A stretch of 64,000 nt of DNA from Novosphingobium sp. 18050 (GTDB lineage: Bacteria; Pseudomonadota; Alphaproteobacteria; Sphingomonadales; Sphingomonadaceae), in contig NZ_CACSJO010000004.1 of assembly GCF_902706195.1 (NCBI RefSeq), positions 186,001-250,000 on the forward strand, given 5' to 3'. The first letter of the stretch is position 1, and each line of letters opens with the position of its first letter. Both the position numbers and the translations under genes were made by a program. Positions 9,401-17,301 of this stretch are shown piece after piece. The notes under the pieces were generated by a model. That model did no database searches. It was not told the DNA's origin and worked only from the letters and a program-made list of their open reading frames with translations.

Positions 9401-9504
9401 GACACAGGGCAGGACTTGGCAAAATCCTGTGTCCGGTATCGGTTGAAAGGGTGAATATTGCGTTAGCCTTGGCGGGCTAATTGAATGCGGTCCCATTACG
9501 GGAC
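9401..9504. promoter_or_regulatory. Cluster of three perfect inverted repeats upstream of the EPS operon
   Basis: The 219-bp gap between the decarboxylase stop and the export-gene start holds three inverted repeats: GACACAGG/CCTGTGTC (9401-9408, 9426-9433), TTAGCC/GGCTAA with a 6-bp loop (9463-9468, 9475-9480) and GTCCC/GGGAC with a 5-bp loop (9490-9494, 9500-9504). None is followed by a T-run on the minus strand, so they are not standard terminators. They could be operators or leader hairpins of the EPS transcript. I could not place a convincing -35/-10 pair. Confidence 0.5.
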
Positions 9505-9577
9505 GGAGCAAAAACAAGGGTTAACATCGCCTTTCTCCTCCCCGTTGCGAAGCAAGGGAGGGAAGTTGGGGCTGCCC

Positions 9578-10804
9578 TCAGACCAGCATCTCCGCCGCCG
9601 GTCCCTGGCCCAGAAACGTCGCGGGGCTGGCACTGGCGCCGTAGGCACCGGCGCAGAACACCGCGATCAGATCCCCCACATCCGCGCGCGGAAAACCGCC
9701 CTTGTCGGCCAGCTTGTCAAGCGGAGTGCACAGGCACCCCACGATCGAAGCCTCCTCCTCAACCTCGGCGCCGAAACGGGTGGCAATGGCGGAGGGGTAG
9801 TTGCGCCGGACCACCGTGCCGAAATTGCCTGAGGCCGCAAGCTGGTGATGCAGCCCGCCGTCGGTGACGAGAAACACTTCCCCGTGGCTCACCTTGCGAT
9901 CGACGATTCGGGCGAGATAGACCCCCGCCTCACCAACCAGATAGCGGCCCAGCTCGATGCAGAACTCGGTCTCGCGCAACACTTCGGGGAGCGATTCCAT
10001 CTGCTGCGCCAGCAGCTTGCCGACAAGTGCCAGATCGACCGGCGTGTCACCGGGAAAATAGGGAATGCCCAGCCCCCCGCCCAGATTGCAATGCGGCAGC
10101 GGTGCACCGCTCTCCTGCGCAAGCTGCGCCGCCAGAGCGAGGGCCTGCGCCTGCGTCTCGGCGATGGCTTCTGCGCCAAGCGCCTGACTGCCGGCAAAGA
10201 TGTGAAAGCCGCGCCACTCCGCGCCGCTGGCGATGACGGTGCGTACCAGCGCCGGCACCCGCTCGGCATCGACGCCGAAGGGCTTGGCGCCGCCGCCCAT
10301 CTTCATGCCCGAACCCTTGAGGTCGAAGCTGGGATTGACCCGGATCGCCAGTCGCGGCGTTTTCCCCAGACGCTCGGCAATAGCGATGGCGCGGGCAGCC
10401 TCGCCCTCCGATTCGAGGTTGAGGGTGACCCCTGCCAGAATCGCCGCTTCCAGTTCGGCGTCGCGCTTGCCGGGACCGGCGAAGCTGACCCTGGCCAGCG
10501 GCAGCCCTGCTCCGCGCACGATCTCCAGTTCCCCGCCCGAGGCGATGTCGAACCCGTCGACCAGCCCCGCCATCAGCGCCAGCAGCGGCGGATAGGGATT
10601 GGCCTTCACCGCATAGTGCAGCGCCACCCGCTGCGGCAGCGCGGCGCGAAGTTCGGCCACCCGGCGGCGCACGTGATCGGCACTATAGATGAACAGCGGC
10701 GTCGCGCCCGCCTCCTCCACCCATTCGGTGACGGGGCGGCCAGCGACCGCAAGAACGCCGTCGATGGCGTCATAGCCGCCGGGAATCGGACCCAGCGCCT
10801 TCAT
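9578..10804 (-). CDS. PLP-dependent decarboxylase, exosortase A system-associated
   Basis: A 408-residue fold-type III PLP enzyme (diaminopimelate/ornithine decarboxylase superfamily) of the TIGR03099 type. The PLP lysine is in 'HYAVKANPYPP' (Lys67). The glycine-rich phosphate-binding loop is 'CNLGGGLGIPY', and the C-terminal half has 'LVTDGGLHHQ' and 'IVGCLCTPLDKLAD' with the catalytic Cys region. The start overlaps the ligase stop by 4 nt. The substrate is not known; the family could act on a free amino acid or on one held on the nearby acyl carrier protein. It is not lysA by context: no lysine-pathway genes are near, and it lies in the EPS-linked ligase unit. Confidence 0.92.
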   Translation of the reverse strand: MKALGPIPGGYDAIDGVLAVAGRPVTEWVEEAGATPLFIYSADHVRRRVAELRAALPQRVALHYAVKANPYPPLLALMAGLVDGFDIASGGELEIVRGAGLPLARVSFAGPGKRDAELEAAILAGVTLNLESEGEAARAIAIAERLGKTPRLAIRVNPSFDLKGSGMKMGGGAKPFGVDAERVPALVRTVIASGAEWRGFHIFAGSQALGAEAIAETQAQALALAAQLAQESGAPLPHCNLGGGLGIPYFPGDTPVDLALVGKLLAQQMESLPEVLRETEFCIELGRYLVGEAGVYLARIVDRKVSHGEVFLVTDGGLHHQLAASGNFGTVVRRNYPSAIATRFGAEVEEEASIVGCLCTPLDKLADKGGFPRADVGDLIAVFCAGAYGASASPATFLGQGPAAEMLV

Positions 10805-12357
10805 ACGGTGAGCGCTTCCGAAATCTGGGCGGCAATCTCGGCGGCAAGGCCGGTCCGGTCGATCTTGCCATTCGGCCCGATCGGCATCGCATCGCGCCAG
10901 TGGATCACTTTGGGCTGCATGAAATTCGGTAGTTCCTGCATGAGCTTGCGGGGCAGTTCCTCCACCGCATCGAGGTTCGACGGCGCCGCCCTTACGACGA
11001 GGTGGACCGCCTGTCCAAGCCGCTCGTCAACCACGCCCAGCGCGACCGCCTCGGCGACGAGGCCGGTGCCCAGCGCTGCTTCCTCGATCTCCTGCGGCGA
11101 GATGCGGTTGCCCGCGCTCTTGATCATCGCATCGCGCCGACCGACGAAATAAAGCAGGCCATCGGCCGCCCGCTTCACCCGGTCCCCAGACCACACCGCG
11201 ATCCCGCCATAGCGCGAAGCCGCAGGCGCAAGCTTGTAGCGTTCGGCGGTACGCGCGGCGTCTTGCCAGTATCCTTGCGCGACCAGTGGCCCGCAGTGGA
11301 CCAGCTCACCCTCCTGTCCATCCTCAGAAATCTCGCCCAAGTCATTGATTACGAGTATTTCTGCATGAGGGATCGCCTTACCCATCGAGGTCGGATGACT
11401 ATCGACAAGGTCCGGGTCGAGATAAGTCGAACGGAAGGCCTCGGTCAGTCCGTACATCGGAAACAGCCGCGCCTGCGGGAACAGCGCGCGCAGGCGGTGT
11501 ACCAGATCGACCGTCAACGCCCCGCCGCTATTGGTCAGGCGCCGCAGCTTCGCCGCCGTTTCGGGGGGCCAGTCCAGTTCGCAGACCTGCACCCACAAAG
11601 GCGGCACGGCGGCAAACGTAGTGACCCCGTGCCGCTCCACCGCTTTCACGACATCGCGCGGCATCAGGTAATCGAGCGGGATCACGCACCCGCCTGCAAA
11701 CCACGTCGAGAGCAACTGGTTCTGCCCGTAATCGAACGAAAGCGGCAGCACCGCTAGCGTTCGGTCGTCCGCCGCAAGGCCGAGGTAATCGGCAACACTT
11801 TCGGCCCCCAGCCACATGTTGGCGTGGCTGAGCATCACCCCCTTGGGCCGCCCGGTGGAGCCGCTGGTATAGAGAATCGCCGCAAGGTCATCCTGATCCG
11901 CCTCGGACGGCAGCATATCGCCGCCCAGCTCGGCGGCAGTCTGAAGCGCCTCCGCCTCGCCCAGCAGGCGGCAGCCACCGGGCACGTCGGCAGGGTTCAG
12001 CGTCGCCAACCGTGCGGGCGTGCCGATCAGCAGCACAGACCCGCTATCGGCCAGAATATGCGCGACCTGCGCGTGCTTGAGCAACGGGTTGACCGGCACA
12101 TGCACCAGCCCCGCCCGCGCCGCGGCCAGCGGCATGAGGCAGGTCAGTTCGCCCTTTGCGGCCCAGGTGGCGACGCGCGCGCCTTTTTCGGGCACCTCGC
12201 GCGCCAGCCATGCGGCCAGCCGGGAGACACGCGATCTTAAGTCCTTCCAACTAACGACGCCTTCACGCAGTACCAGAGCATCGCCGTCATCGTGCCCGCG
12301 CAGGGCCAGATGGTCGAGCGGCAGGATGAGGTTTTCTAAACTGCCGGACATGGACAC
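10801..12357 (-). CDS. Acyl-CoA ligase (AMP-forming), exosortase A system-associated
   Basis: A 518-residue ANL-superfamily adenylating enzyme of the TIGR03098 type. The ATP-binding A3 motif 'LYTSGSTGRPKGVM' is at about 162-175, 'MYGLTEAFRST' is A5, 'WSGDRVK' is A7 and the C-terminal 'GPNGKIDRTGL' carries the catalytic Lys. It should activate a carboxylic acid as an adenylate and pass it to CoA or to the ACP encoded divergently at 13434. Two starts are possible: GTG 12357 or ATG 12351. Both overlap the beginning of the plus-strand GNAT gene, so no intergenic promoter space exists unless the GNAT starts later. The decarboxylase follows with a 4-nt overlap. Confidence 0.92.
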   Translation of the reverse strand: MSMSGSLENLILPLDHLALRGHDDGDALVLREGVVSWKDLRSRVSRLAAWLAREVPEKGARVATWAAKGELTCLMPLAAARAGLVHVPVNPLLKHAQVAHILADSGSVLLIGTPARLATLNPADVPGGCRLLGEAEALQTAAELGGDMLPSEADQDDLAAILYTSGSTGRPKGVMLSHANMWLGAESVADYLGLAADDRTLAVLPLSFDYGQNQLLSTWFAGGCVIPLDYLMPRDVVKAVERHGVTTFAAVPPLWVQVCELDWPPETAAKLRRLTNSGGALTVDLVHRLRALFPQARLFPMYGLTEAFRSTYLDPDLVDSHPTSMGKAIPHAEILVINDLGEISEDGQEGELVHCGPLVAQGYWQDAARTAERYKLAPAASRYGGIAVWSGDRVKRAADGLLYFVGRRDAMIKSAGNRISPQEIEEAALGTGLVAEAVALGVVDERLGQAVHLVVRAAPSNLDAVEELPRKLMQELPNFMQPKVIHWRDAMPIGPNGKIDRTGLAAEIAAQISEALTV

Positions 12358-13396
12358 AGAAAGGCTCCGCGAGGACGTGGTGAAGGTCGACTATCACTCT
12401 GATCTTAAGGAAGTGCAATCGGATGGCCAGCTTGCGCAGGCGCTGTCCGAGGCACACCAGAGCGCGCCCTTCGATCGGCTTGCGTGGTGGCAGGGGCTGT
12501 CGCAGCACTGCGGACTGGCGCCGCTGCTGGCGGTAGCGCGCGGGGACAGCGGCGCCCTCGCCGTCCTGCCGCTGGCCGGTAAAGCGGGCCACCTGACCGC
12601 CCTGTCCAACTGGTACACCTTCCGTTTCCGGCCAATTCTGGTGGGCGCCCACGCGCCCCTGGATGCGTTGGCGAAGTCCCTGAAATCGCGCGCGCACCGC
12701 GTCACCCTATCCCACCTCCCGGACGAGGACGGCAGCGCCTCCGCACTCGAAACCGCGTTCCGCAAGTCCGGCTGGCTGGTCCGCCGCGAAGTCTGCGACA
12801 CCAACCGCATCCTGCCGGTGGAGGGACGCAGCTGCGACGAATATCTGGCCGCCCGCCCCGGCAAACTGCGCACCACCCTGAAACGCAAGTCAGGCAAAGT
12901 GGTCACGCAGATCCTCACCGAATTCGACGGCGAGGCATGGGCGCAGTACGTATCGATCTACGCAGAAAGCTGGAAGCCCGAGGAAGGATCGCCCGATTTC
13001 CTGCGCGCCTTTGCGCAGGCCGAAGGCGCTGCGGGCCGCCTCAGGCTGGCCCTCGCCCACGACGCCGCAGACCCGCAAGGCCCCGCCATCGCCGCACAGA
13101 TGTGGACAGTGGAGGGCGGCACCGCCTTCATCCACAAGCTGGCCCATCGTGAGGCGGCCAGGCCCCTTTCACCCGGCTCCGTGCTGACCGCCGCGCTGAT
13201 GCGCCGCGTGATCGACATCGACCGCGTAACGCTGGTCGATTTCGGCACCGGCGACGATCCCTACAAGCAGGACTGGATGGAACAGCAACGCGTCCGCTAC
13301 CGGCTGGACATGTTTCGCCCGTTTTCTCCCCGAAACTGGCCCGTTCTCGCCAGGATCGGCTTGGTCGGCCTTGCCGCAAGCGCGAAGCGCCGCTAG
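12350..13396 (+). CDS. GNAT-fold acyltransferase (BioF2/FemAB-like), EPS locus
   Basis: A 348-residue protein with the BioF2-like acetyltransferase fold: 'PGKLRTTLKRKSG', 'YVSIYAESWKPEEGSPDFL', 'AAQMWTVEGGTAFIHKLAH' and 'VTLVDFGTGDDPYKQDWM', followed by 'RYRLDMF'. Such proteins transfer an acyl or aminoacyl group. It differs from the FemAB-like protein of the minus-strand operon and sits directly before the ACP gene, so an ACP-bound donor is plausible. The start is uncertain: ATG 12350 has no clear ribosome site and overlaps the divergent ligase start, while GTG 12377 or 12380 follows a GAGG. If the GTG is used, about 9-10 residues are lost and the two genes no longer overlap. Confidence 0.82.
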   Translation: MDTERLREDVVKVDYHSDLKEVQSDGQLAQALSEAHQSAPFDRLAWWQGLSQHCGLAPLLAVARGDSGALAVLPLAGKAGHLTALSNWYTFRFRPILVGAHAPLDALAKSLKSRAHRVTLSHLPDEDGSASALETAFRKSGWLVRREVCDTNRILPVEGRSCDEYLAARPGKLRTTLKRKSGKVVTQILTEFDGEAWAQYVSIYAESWKPEEGSPDFLRAFAQAEGAAGRLRLALAHDAADPQGPAIAAQMWTVEGGTAFIHKLAHREAARPLSPGSVLTAALMRRVIDIDRVTLVDFGTGDDPYKQDWMEQQRVRYRLDMFRPFSPRNWPVLARIGLVGLAASAKRR

Positions 13397-13433
13397 ACGC
13401 CGCCCGTTAATAATGAGACTGCGCCGAGGGGCC

Positions 13434-13694
13434 ATGCCAGACGAAACCGACCTGCTGCTACGCCGCATCCTGACGGATGTGCTGGGCCTCAAGCCCGGCC
13501 AGGCCGATACGTTCGATGCCGATACCGGCCTGTTCGGGCACTTGCCCGAACTCGATTCGATGGCCGTCGCCGGCCTGCTTACCGAACTGGAAGACCGCCT
13601 CGACATCATTATCGAGGACGACGAGATCGACGGCGAGATGCTGGAGACTTACGGCGGTCTTCTCACGTTCGCCGAGGCGAAGCGCGGCTCCTGA
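13434..13694 (+). CDS. Acyl carrier protein of the exosortase A locus
   Basis: An 86-residue, acidic ACP. The phosphopantetheine site is in 'PELDSMAVAGLL' with Ser42, followed by the acidic helix 'LEDRLDIIIEDDEIDGEM'. Start ATG 13434 follows GAGG; an upstream in-frame ATG at 13413 would add seven basic residues that do not fit an ACP. It needs a phosphopantetheinyl transferase encoded elsewhere. Its neighbours (ligase, GNAT, two hydrolase-fold proteins) suggest a small acyl-thioester carrier pathway dedicated to the EPS locus rather than fatty acid synthesis. Confidence 0.92.
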   Translation: MPDETDLLLRRILTDVLGLKPGQADTFDADTGLFGHLPELDSMAVAGLLTELEDRLDIIIEDDEIDGEMLETYGGLLTFAEAKRGS

Positions 13695-13707
13695 TGAGCA
13701 TGTGCCG

Positions 13708-14382
13708 ATGACCCCGTCGAGCTGGCCCTGCCCGCTCCCCGGTGGCGGCACATGCGAGGAATTCGCGATCCAGTTCGACGCGGGCCGCACCGTGCGCCTG
13801 CTCGTCGTCCCGGCCCTGTTCGACGAAGGCAACCGGATGCGGCGTTTCACCGTGGAGGTGATGCGCCGGCTCGACGCGGCCGGGGTCGACAGTTTTCTGC
13901 CCGATTTTCCCGGCTGCAACGAAAGCCTGCAGGCGCTGGAATCGCAGGACCCGACCGACTGGCTCGACGCCATGACGGCAGCTGCCCGGCACTTCAACGC
14001 CGGGCACGTTCTGGGCATTCGCGGCGGCTGCCTGTTCACACCGCAGCGCCTGCCCACCTTTCACTACGCCCCGGTCAAGGCCGCCTCGATCCTGCGCCAA
14101 ATGGTGCGCGCCCGCACCCTCGCTTCGCGCGAGGCGGGCCGCGAAGAAAGCCGCGAGCAACTGGCTGCGAAAGCGCTAGTGAACGGAATTACCCTTGCAG
14201 GGTATGACATTGGAGCCGATTTCTACCGCCAGTTCGAGATGATGACGCCGGAAGATGATGCCGTGATCGTCACGCAGGAGCATCTGGGTAGCAGCGGCCT
14301 GTGGCTGCGCGCCGAACCTGATGAAAACGCCGCCCAGGCGGATGTGCTGGCGGCAATCCTTGCTACGGCGCTCGCCTCGTGA
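13708..14382 (+). CDS. Alpha/beta hydrolase-fold protein with no nucleophile (hydrolase-2 position)
   Basis: A 224-residue protein that lies where 'exosortase A system hydrolase 2' usually occurs. The fold cues are 'RTVRLLVVPALFDEGNRMRRF' and 'GVDSFLPDFPGCNES'. The position expected for the G-x-S-x-G elbow reads 'LGIRGGCLF' (103-107 is GIRGG), so the serine is replaced by arginine. It may be inactive, or bind rather than hydrolyse an acyl or polyprenyl group. Start ATG 13708 is 13 bases after the ACP stop; the in-frame extension upstream is the ACP gene in another frame. The stop overlaps the next start by GTGA. The hydrolase-2 assignment is by position and fold, moderate confidence. Confidence 0.75.
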   Translation: MTPSSWPCPLPGGGTCEEFAIQFDAGRTVRLLVVPALFDEGNRMRRFTVEVMRRLDAAGVDSFLPDFPGCNESLQALESQDPTDWLDAMTAAARHFNAGHVLGIRGGCLFTPQRLPTFHYAPVKAASILRQMVRARTLASREAGREESREQLAAKALVNGITLAGYDIGADFYRQFEMMTPEDDAVIVTQEHLGSSGLWLRAEPDENAAQADVLAAILATALAS

Positions 14383-15155
14383 ACCGGCGCCATTTCACTT
14401 TTCTATGTGGGGGCGATGGCCTTGTCGCCACGCTCGATCCCGCTCCTGGACGTAACGCGCTACTGCTTGTCTCGGGCGGCAACGAAGTACGCAGCGGCGC
14501 ATGGAACGGCCAGGCCCGCTTCGCGACGCGGATCGCCAGGCAGGGCTTTCCGGTCCTGCGCTTCGACCGACGCGGCGTCGGTGACAGTGAGGGCTTCAAC
14601 GCAGGTTTCCGCTCCAGCGGCGCCGACCTCGCCGCAGCGGCCAACGCCCTGCGCGCCCAGTGCCCGCAGGTCGACCGCGTGGTTGGGCTGGGCAACTGCG
14701 ATGCCGCCAGTGCGCTGATGCTGGCGCAGGGCGCCGGGCTGGACGCGCTGGTCCTGTCGAACCCCTGGACCATCGAGGACGAGGCGGAGGAAGCGCCTGC
14801 CGAAGTGGTGCGCGATCACTACCGCCACCGTCTGGCCGATCCGGCAGCGATCAAGCGGCTCCTGACGGGACAGGTATCGCTGGCGAAACTGGTACGCAGC
14901 CTCGCCTCGGCGATGCGCCCGGCTCCTGCGGCGCCCAATGGGCTCGCCGCGCAGATGGCGCAGGGGATTGCCGGGTTCACAGGCGACGTCCGCTTTCTGG
15001 TCGCCGGGCGGGACCGGACCGGACTGGCCTTCCTCTCGCGCTGGAACAAGGCGGATACCCGTATCCGCACTTGTCCAGGGGCGACGCATAGCTACGTCGA
15101 GCCGGAAGCTCAGGACTGGCTGGTTGAGCAGGTTCTGGAAGTACTGCGCGGCTGA
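14379..15155 (+). CDS. Alpha/beta hydrolase, exosortase A system-associated hydrolase 1
   Basis: A 258-residue alpha/beta hydrolase of the TIGR03100 type. It has 'LLLVSGGNEVRSG', 'FDRRGVGDSEG' and an elbow 'GLGNCDAAS' in which Cys107 occupies the nucleophile position; the late His is in 'CPGATHSYVEPE'. A Cys at the elbow is recalled as usual for this family. It could hydrolyse an acyl thioester or ester, for example releasing product from the ACP. It starts with GTG 14379 inside the previous stop (GTGA), so it is translationally coupled. It is the last gene of the plus-strand unit and is followed by a bidirectional hairpin terminator. Confidence 0.88.
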   Translation: MNRRHFTFLCGGDGLVATLDPAPGRNALLLVSGGNEVRSGAWNGQARFATRIARQGFPVLRFDRRGVGDSEGFNAGFRSSGADLAAAANALRAQCPQVDRVVGLGNCDAASALMLAQGAGLDALVLSNPWTIEDEAEEAPAEVVRDHYRHRLADPAAIKRLLTGQVSLAKLVRSLASAMRPAPAAPNGLAAQMAQGIAGFTGDVRFLVAGRDRTGLAFLSRWNKADTRIRTCPGATHSYVEPEAQDWLVEQVLEVLRG

Positions 15156-15210
15156 GCACCGGACCGATCGACGCCCGGTATGCAGCGTGTGGTCCCGCGC
15201 ACCGCGAACA

Positions 15211-15237
15211 CGGCGGAGAGGCAATGCCCCTCCGCCG
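15211..15237. terminator. Bidirectional hairpin terminator between hydrolase 1 and trxB
   Basis: Perfect 8-bp stem CGGCGGAG (15211-15218) with CTCCGCCG (15230-15237) between two convergent genes. T-runs are weak on both sides, but position and GC-rich stem support termination of both transcripts. Confidence 0.6.
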
Positions 15238-15245
15238 CTTCGATA

Positions 15246-16217
15246 TCAGCCCTGCACCGTCTCGGTGATCCCGGCGAATTCCTTCGCTGCGAGATAACGC
15301 TCGGCGTCCAGCGCGGCCATGCAGCCCATACCGGCAGCGGTGATCGCCTGACGGTATACGTGATCGGATACGTCGCCCGCCGCGAACACGCCCGGAACGT
15401 CGGTCTTCGGCGTGCCCGGCTGGACCAGCAGGTAACCGGTCTCGTCCATCGCCAGCTTGCCCTTGAACAGCTCGGTCGCAGGCGCGTGGCCAATGGCGAC
15501 GAAAGCGCCGTCGGTGAGGATTTCGCTCTGCTCGCCGGTCACGGTGTCGATCAGCGCAAGCGCACGAAGACCGCCATCCTCACCGGCCATGAAGCGGTCG
15601 ACGCGCTGGTTCCACACTACCTTGATCTTGGGATGCGCGAAGAGGCGGTCCTGCAGGATCTTCTCGGCGCGCAGCGTATCGCGGCGGTGGATCAGGGTCA
15701 CGTCGTCGGAGTGATTGGTGAGGTAGAGCGCTTCCTCGACCGCGGTGTTGCCGCCGCCGATCACGACCACCTTCTTGCCGCGGTAGAAGAACCCGTCGCA
15801 GGTGGCGCAGGCCGAAACGCCCTTGCCGGAAAGCTCCTGCTCGCCCGGAACACCCAGCCACTGCGCCTGCGCGCCGGTGGCGATGACGAGGGTCTCGCCT
15901 TCATAGATGTCGCCGCCGTCGCCGACTGCGACGAAGGTATCGCCCGAAATGTCGACCGAGGTGATCGTGTCCCACATCATGCGGGTGCCTACATGGACGG
16001 CCTGCGCCTCCATCTCCTGCATCAGCCAAGGGCCCTGGATGACTTCGCGGAAACCGGGGTAGTTCTCGACGTCGGTGGTGATGGTCAGCTGGCCGCCGGG
16101 CTGCAGGCCCTGCACCACGATCGGCGCCATGCCGGCGCGCGCGCCGTAGATGGCAGCGGAAAGCCCGGCAGGGCCGGAGCCGATGATGAGCATACGGGTC
16201 TTGTGTGTGGTCGCCAT
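15246..16217 (-). CDS. trxB: Thioredoxin-disulfide reductase
   Basis: A 323-residue FAD/NADPH flavoprotein that reduces thioredoxin. FAD-binding 'GSGPAGLSAAIYGARAG' is near 13-29, the redox-active 'CATC' is at 137-140, the NADPH-binding 'GGGNTAVEEAL' is near 155 and 'FAAGDVSDHVYRQ' is the second FAD motif. The start ATG 16217 ('MATTHKTRMLIIG') is favoured over upstream in-frame starts, whose sequence is unrelated. It is a normal full-length TrxB, transcribed alone in the minus direction, with its 3' end facing the EPS plus-strand unit. Confidence 0.97.
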   Translation of the reverse strand: MATTHKTRMLIIGSGPAGLSAAIYGARAGMAPIVVQGLQPGGQLTITTDVENYPGFREVIQGPWLMQEMEAQAVHVGTRMMWDTITSVDISGDTFVAVGDGGDIYEGETLVIATGAQAQWLGVPGEQELSGKGVSACATCDGFFYRGKKVVVIGGGNTAVEEALYLTNHSDDVTLIHRRDTLRAEKILQDRLFAHPKIKVVWNQRVDRFMAGEDGGLRALALIDTVTGEQSEILTDGAFVAIGHAPATELFKGKLAMDETGYLLVQPGTPKTDVPGVFAAGDVSDHVYRQAITAAGMGCMAALDAERYLAAKEFAGITETVQG

Positions 16218-16390
16218 GTGGCTGTCTCCGGCCTGAATTCGTTGGCCGCGAGATAGGGGTTCAACCATGGGTTTGCCAAGCATTGGCTTGCCCAAGCATT
16301 TATTTCATCCCCGCAAATGAGAGCTTACCGGGCCGCTGCGCAAACATTGGCCGATTGACCTTGCCCGTGCCCCACCCCAATTCATGGCGC

Positions 16391-17263
16391 ATGGAATCAT
16401 TGCTCGGACCCACGTCGAACCGCTTCGTCTCGCAGCGCCTGCGCCTGAACTACGTCGACTGGGGCAACCCGGAAGCGCCGCTGCTGATCCTCCAGCACGG
16501 CGGACGCGACCATTGCCGCAGCTGGGACTGGGTGGCCGAGGAACTGCGCCGCGACTGGCATGTCATCTGCCCGGACCTGCGCGGTCACGGCGACAGCGAA
16601 TGGTCGCCCGAGGGGCATTACGGCATGGACGCCTTCGTCTACGACTTTGCGCAGCTGGTCCACACGCTGGGGCAGGACAAGGTCACGATCATCGCCCATT
16701 CGCTGGGCGGTAACATCGCCACGCGCTATACCGGGCTATACCCCGAAAAGGTGGCGAAGTTCGTCAACATAGAAGGCCTTGGCCCGCCGCCGGGCCTGCG
16801 CCGCGAATCCGAAGTCAATGCAAGCGACCGCCTGCGCCAGTGGGTGGAGGACAAGCGCAAGGCCTCGGGCCGCACGGTGCGCAAATACGCCACCCTGCGC
16901 GATGCCTACCAGCGCATGAAGGAGGAAAACACTTTCCTCACCGACGAGCAGGCCCGCCACCTCACCATCCACGGCGCCAGCCGCAACGAGGACGGCACCT
17001 GGAGCTGGAAGTTCGACAACTACCTCAACGTCTGGACCACCACCGACCTGCCTACGGACCAGATCATTGCGCTGTGGGAAGCGATCTCCTGCCCGATGCT
17101 GCTGCTGTGGGGCAAGAACAGCTTCGCCAGCAGCCCGTCAGGTGACGGACGGATAGACTATTTCCCGCGTGCCAGGCTGATCGAATATGAGAATGCCGGC
17201 CATTGGCTGCATCACGATCAATTCGATCGGTTCATGGCCGATGTGAGGGGATTCCTGGGATAA
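16391..17263 (+). CDS. Alpha/beta hydrolase
   Basis: A 290-residue alpha/beta hydrolase. 'LQHGGRDHCRSW' is the oxyanion region, 'PDLRGHGDS' follows strand 4, the nucleophile elbow is 'AHSLGG' with Ser104, the acid is near 'LLLWGKNSFASSP' and the late His is in 'YENAGHWLHHD'. This matches epoxide hydrolase/haloalkane dehalogenase-like esterases, but no substrate can be assigned. There is no signal peptide. Start ATG 16391 is the first Met giving a family-like N-terminus. It stands alone between trxB (divergent) and a strong terminator. Confidence 0.87.
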   Translation: MESLLGPTSNRFVSQRLRLNYVDWGNPEAPLLILQHGGRDHCRSWDWVAEELRRDWHVICPDLRGHGDSEWSPEGHYGMDAFVYDFAQLVHTLGQDKVTIIAHSLGGNIATRYTGLYPEKVAKFVNIEGLGPPPGLRRESEVNASDRLRQWVEDKRKASGRTVRKYATLRDAYQRMKEENTFLTDEQARHLTIHGASRNEDGTWSWKFDNYLNVWTTTDLPTDQIIALWEAISCPMLLLWGKNSFASSPSGDGRIDYFPRARLIEYENAGHWLHHDQFDRFMADVRGFLG

Positions 17264-17265
17264 GT

Positions 17266-17297
17266 CCTGTCCTCCCCGGTTCGGGGAGGACAGGTTT
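17266..17297. terminator. Strong hairpin terminator, probably bidirectional
   Basis: A 12-bp perfect stem CCTGTCCTCCCC (17266-17277) with GGGGAGGACAGG (17283-17294), a 5-nt loop, then TTT. It starts just after the hydrolase stop and before the stop of the convergent phosphatase. Confidence 0.85.
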
Positions 17298-17301
17298 CCC
17301 G

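Noticed and set aside
9578..10804. Diaminopimelate decarboxylase lysA
   Set aside because: PLP fold matches, but the gene sits in an EPS-linked unit and the features fit the exosortase A associated subfamily better.
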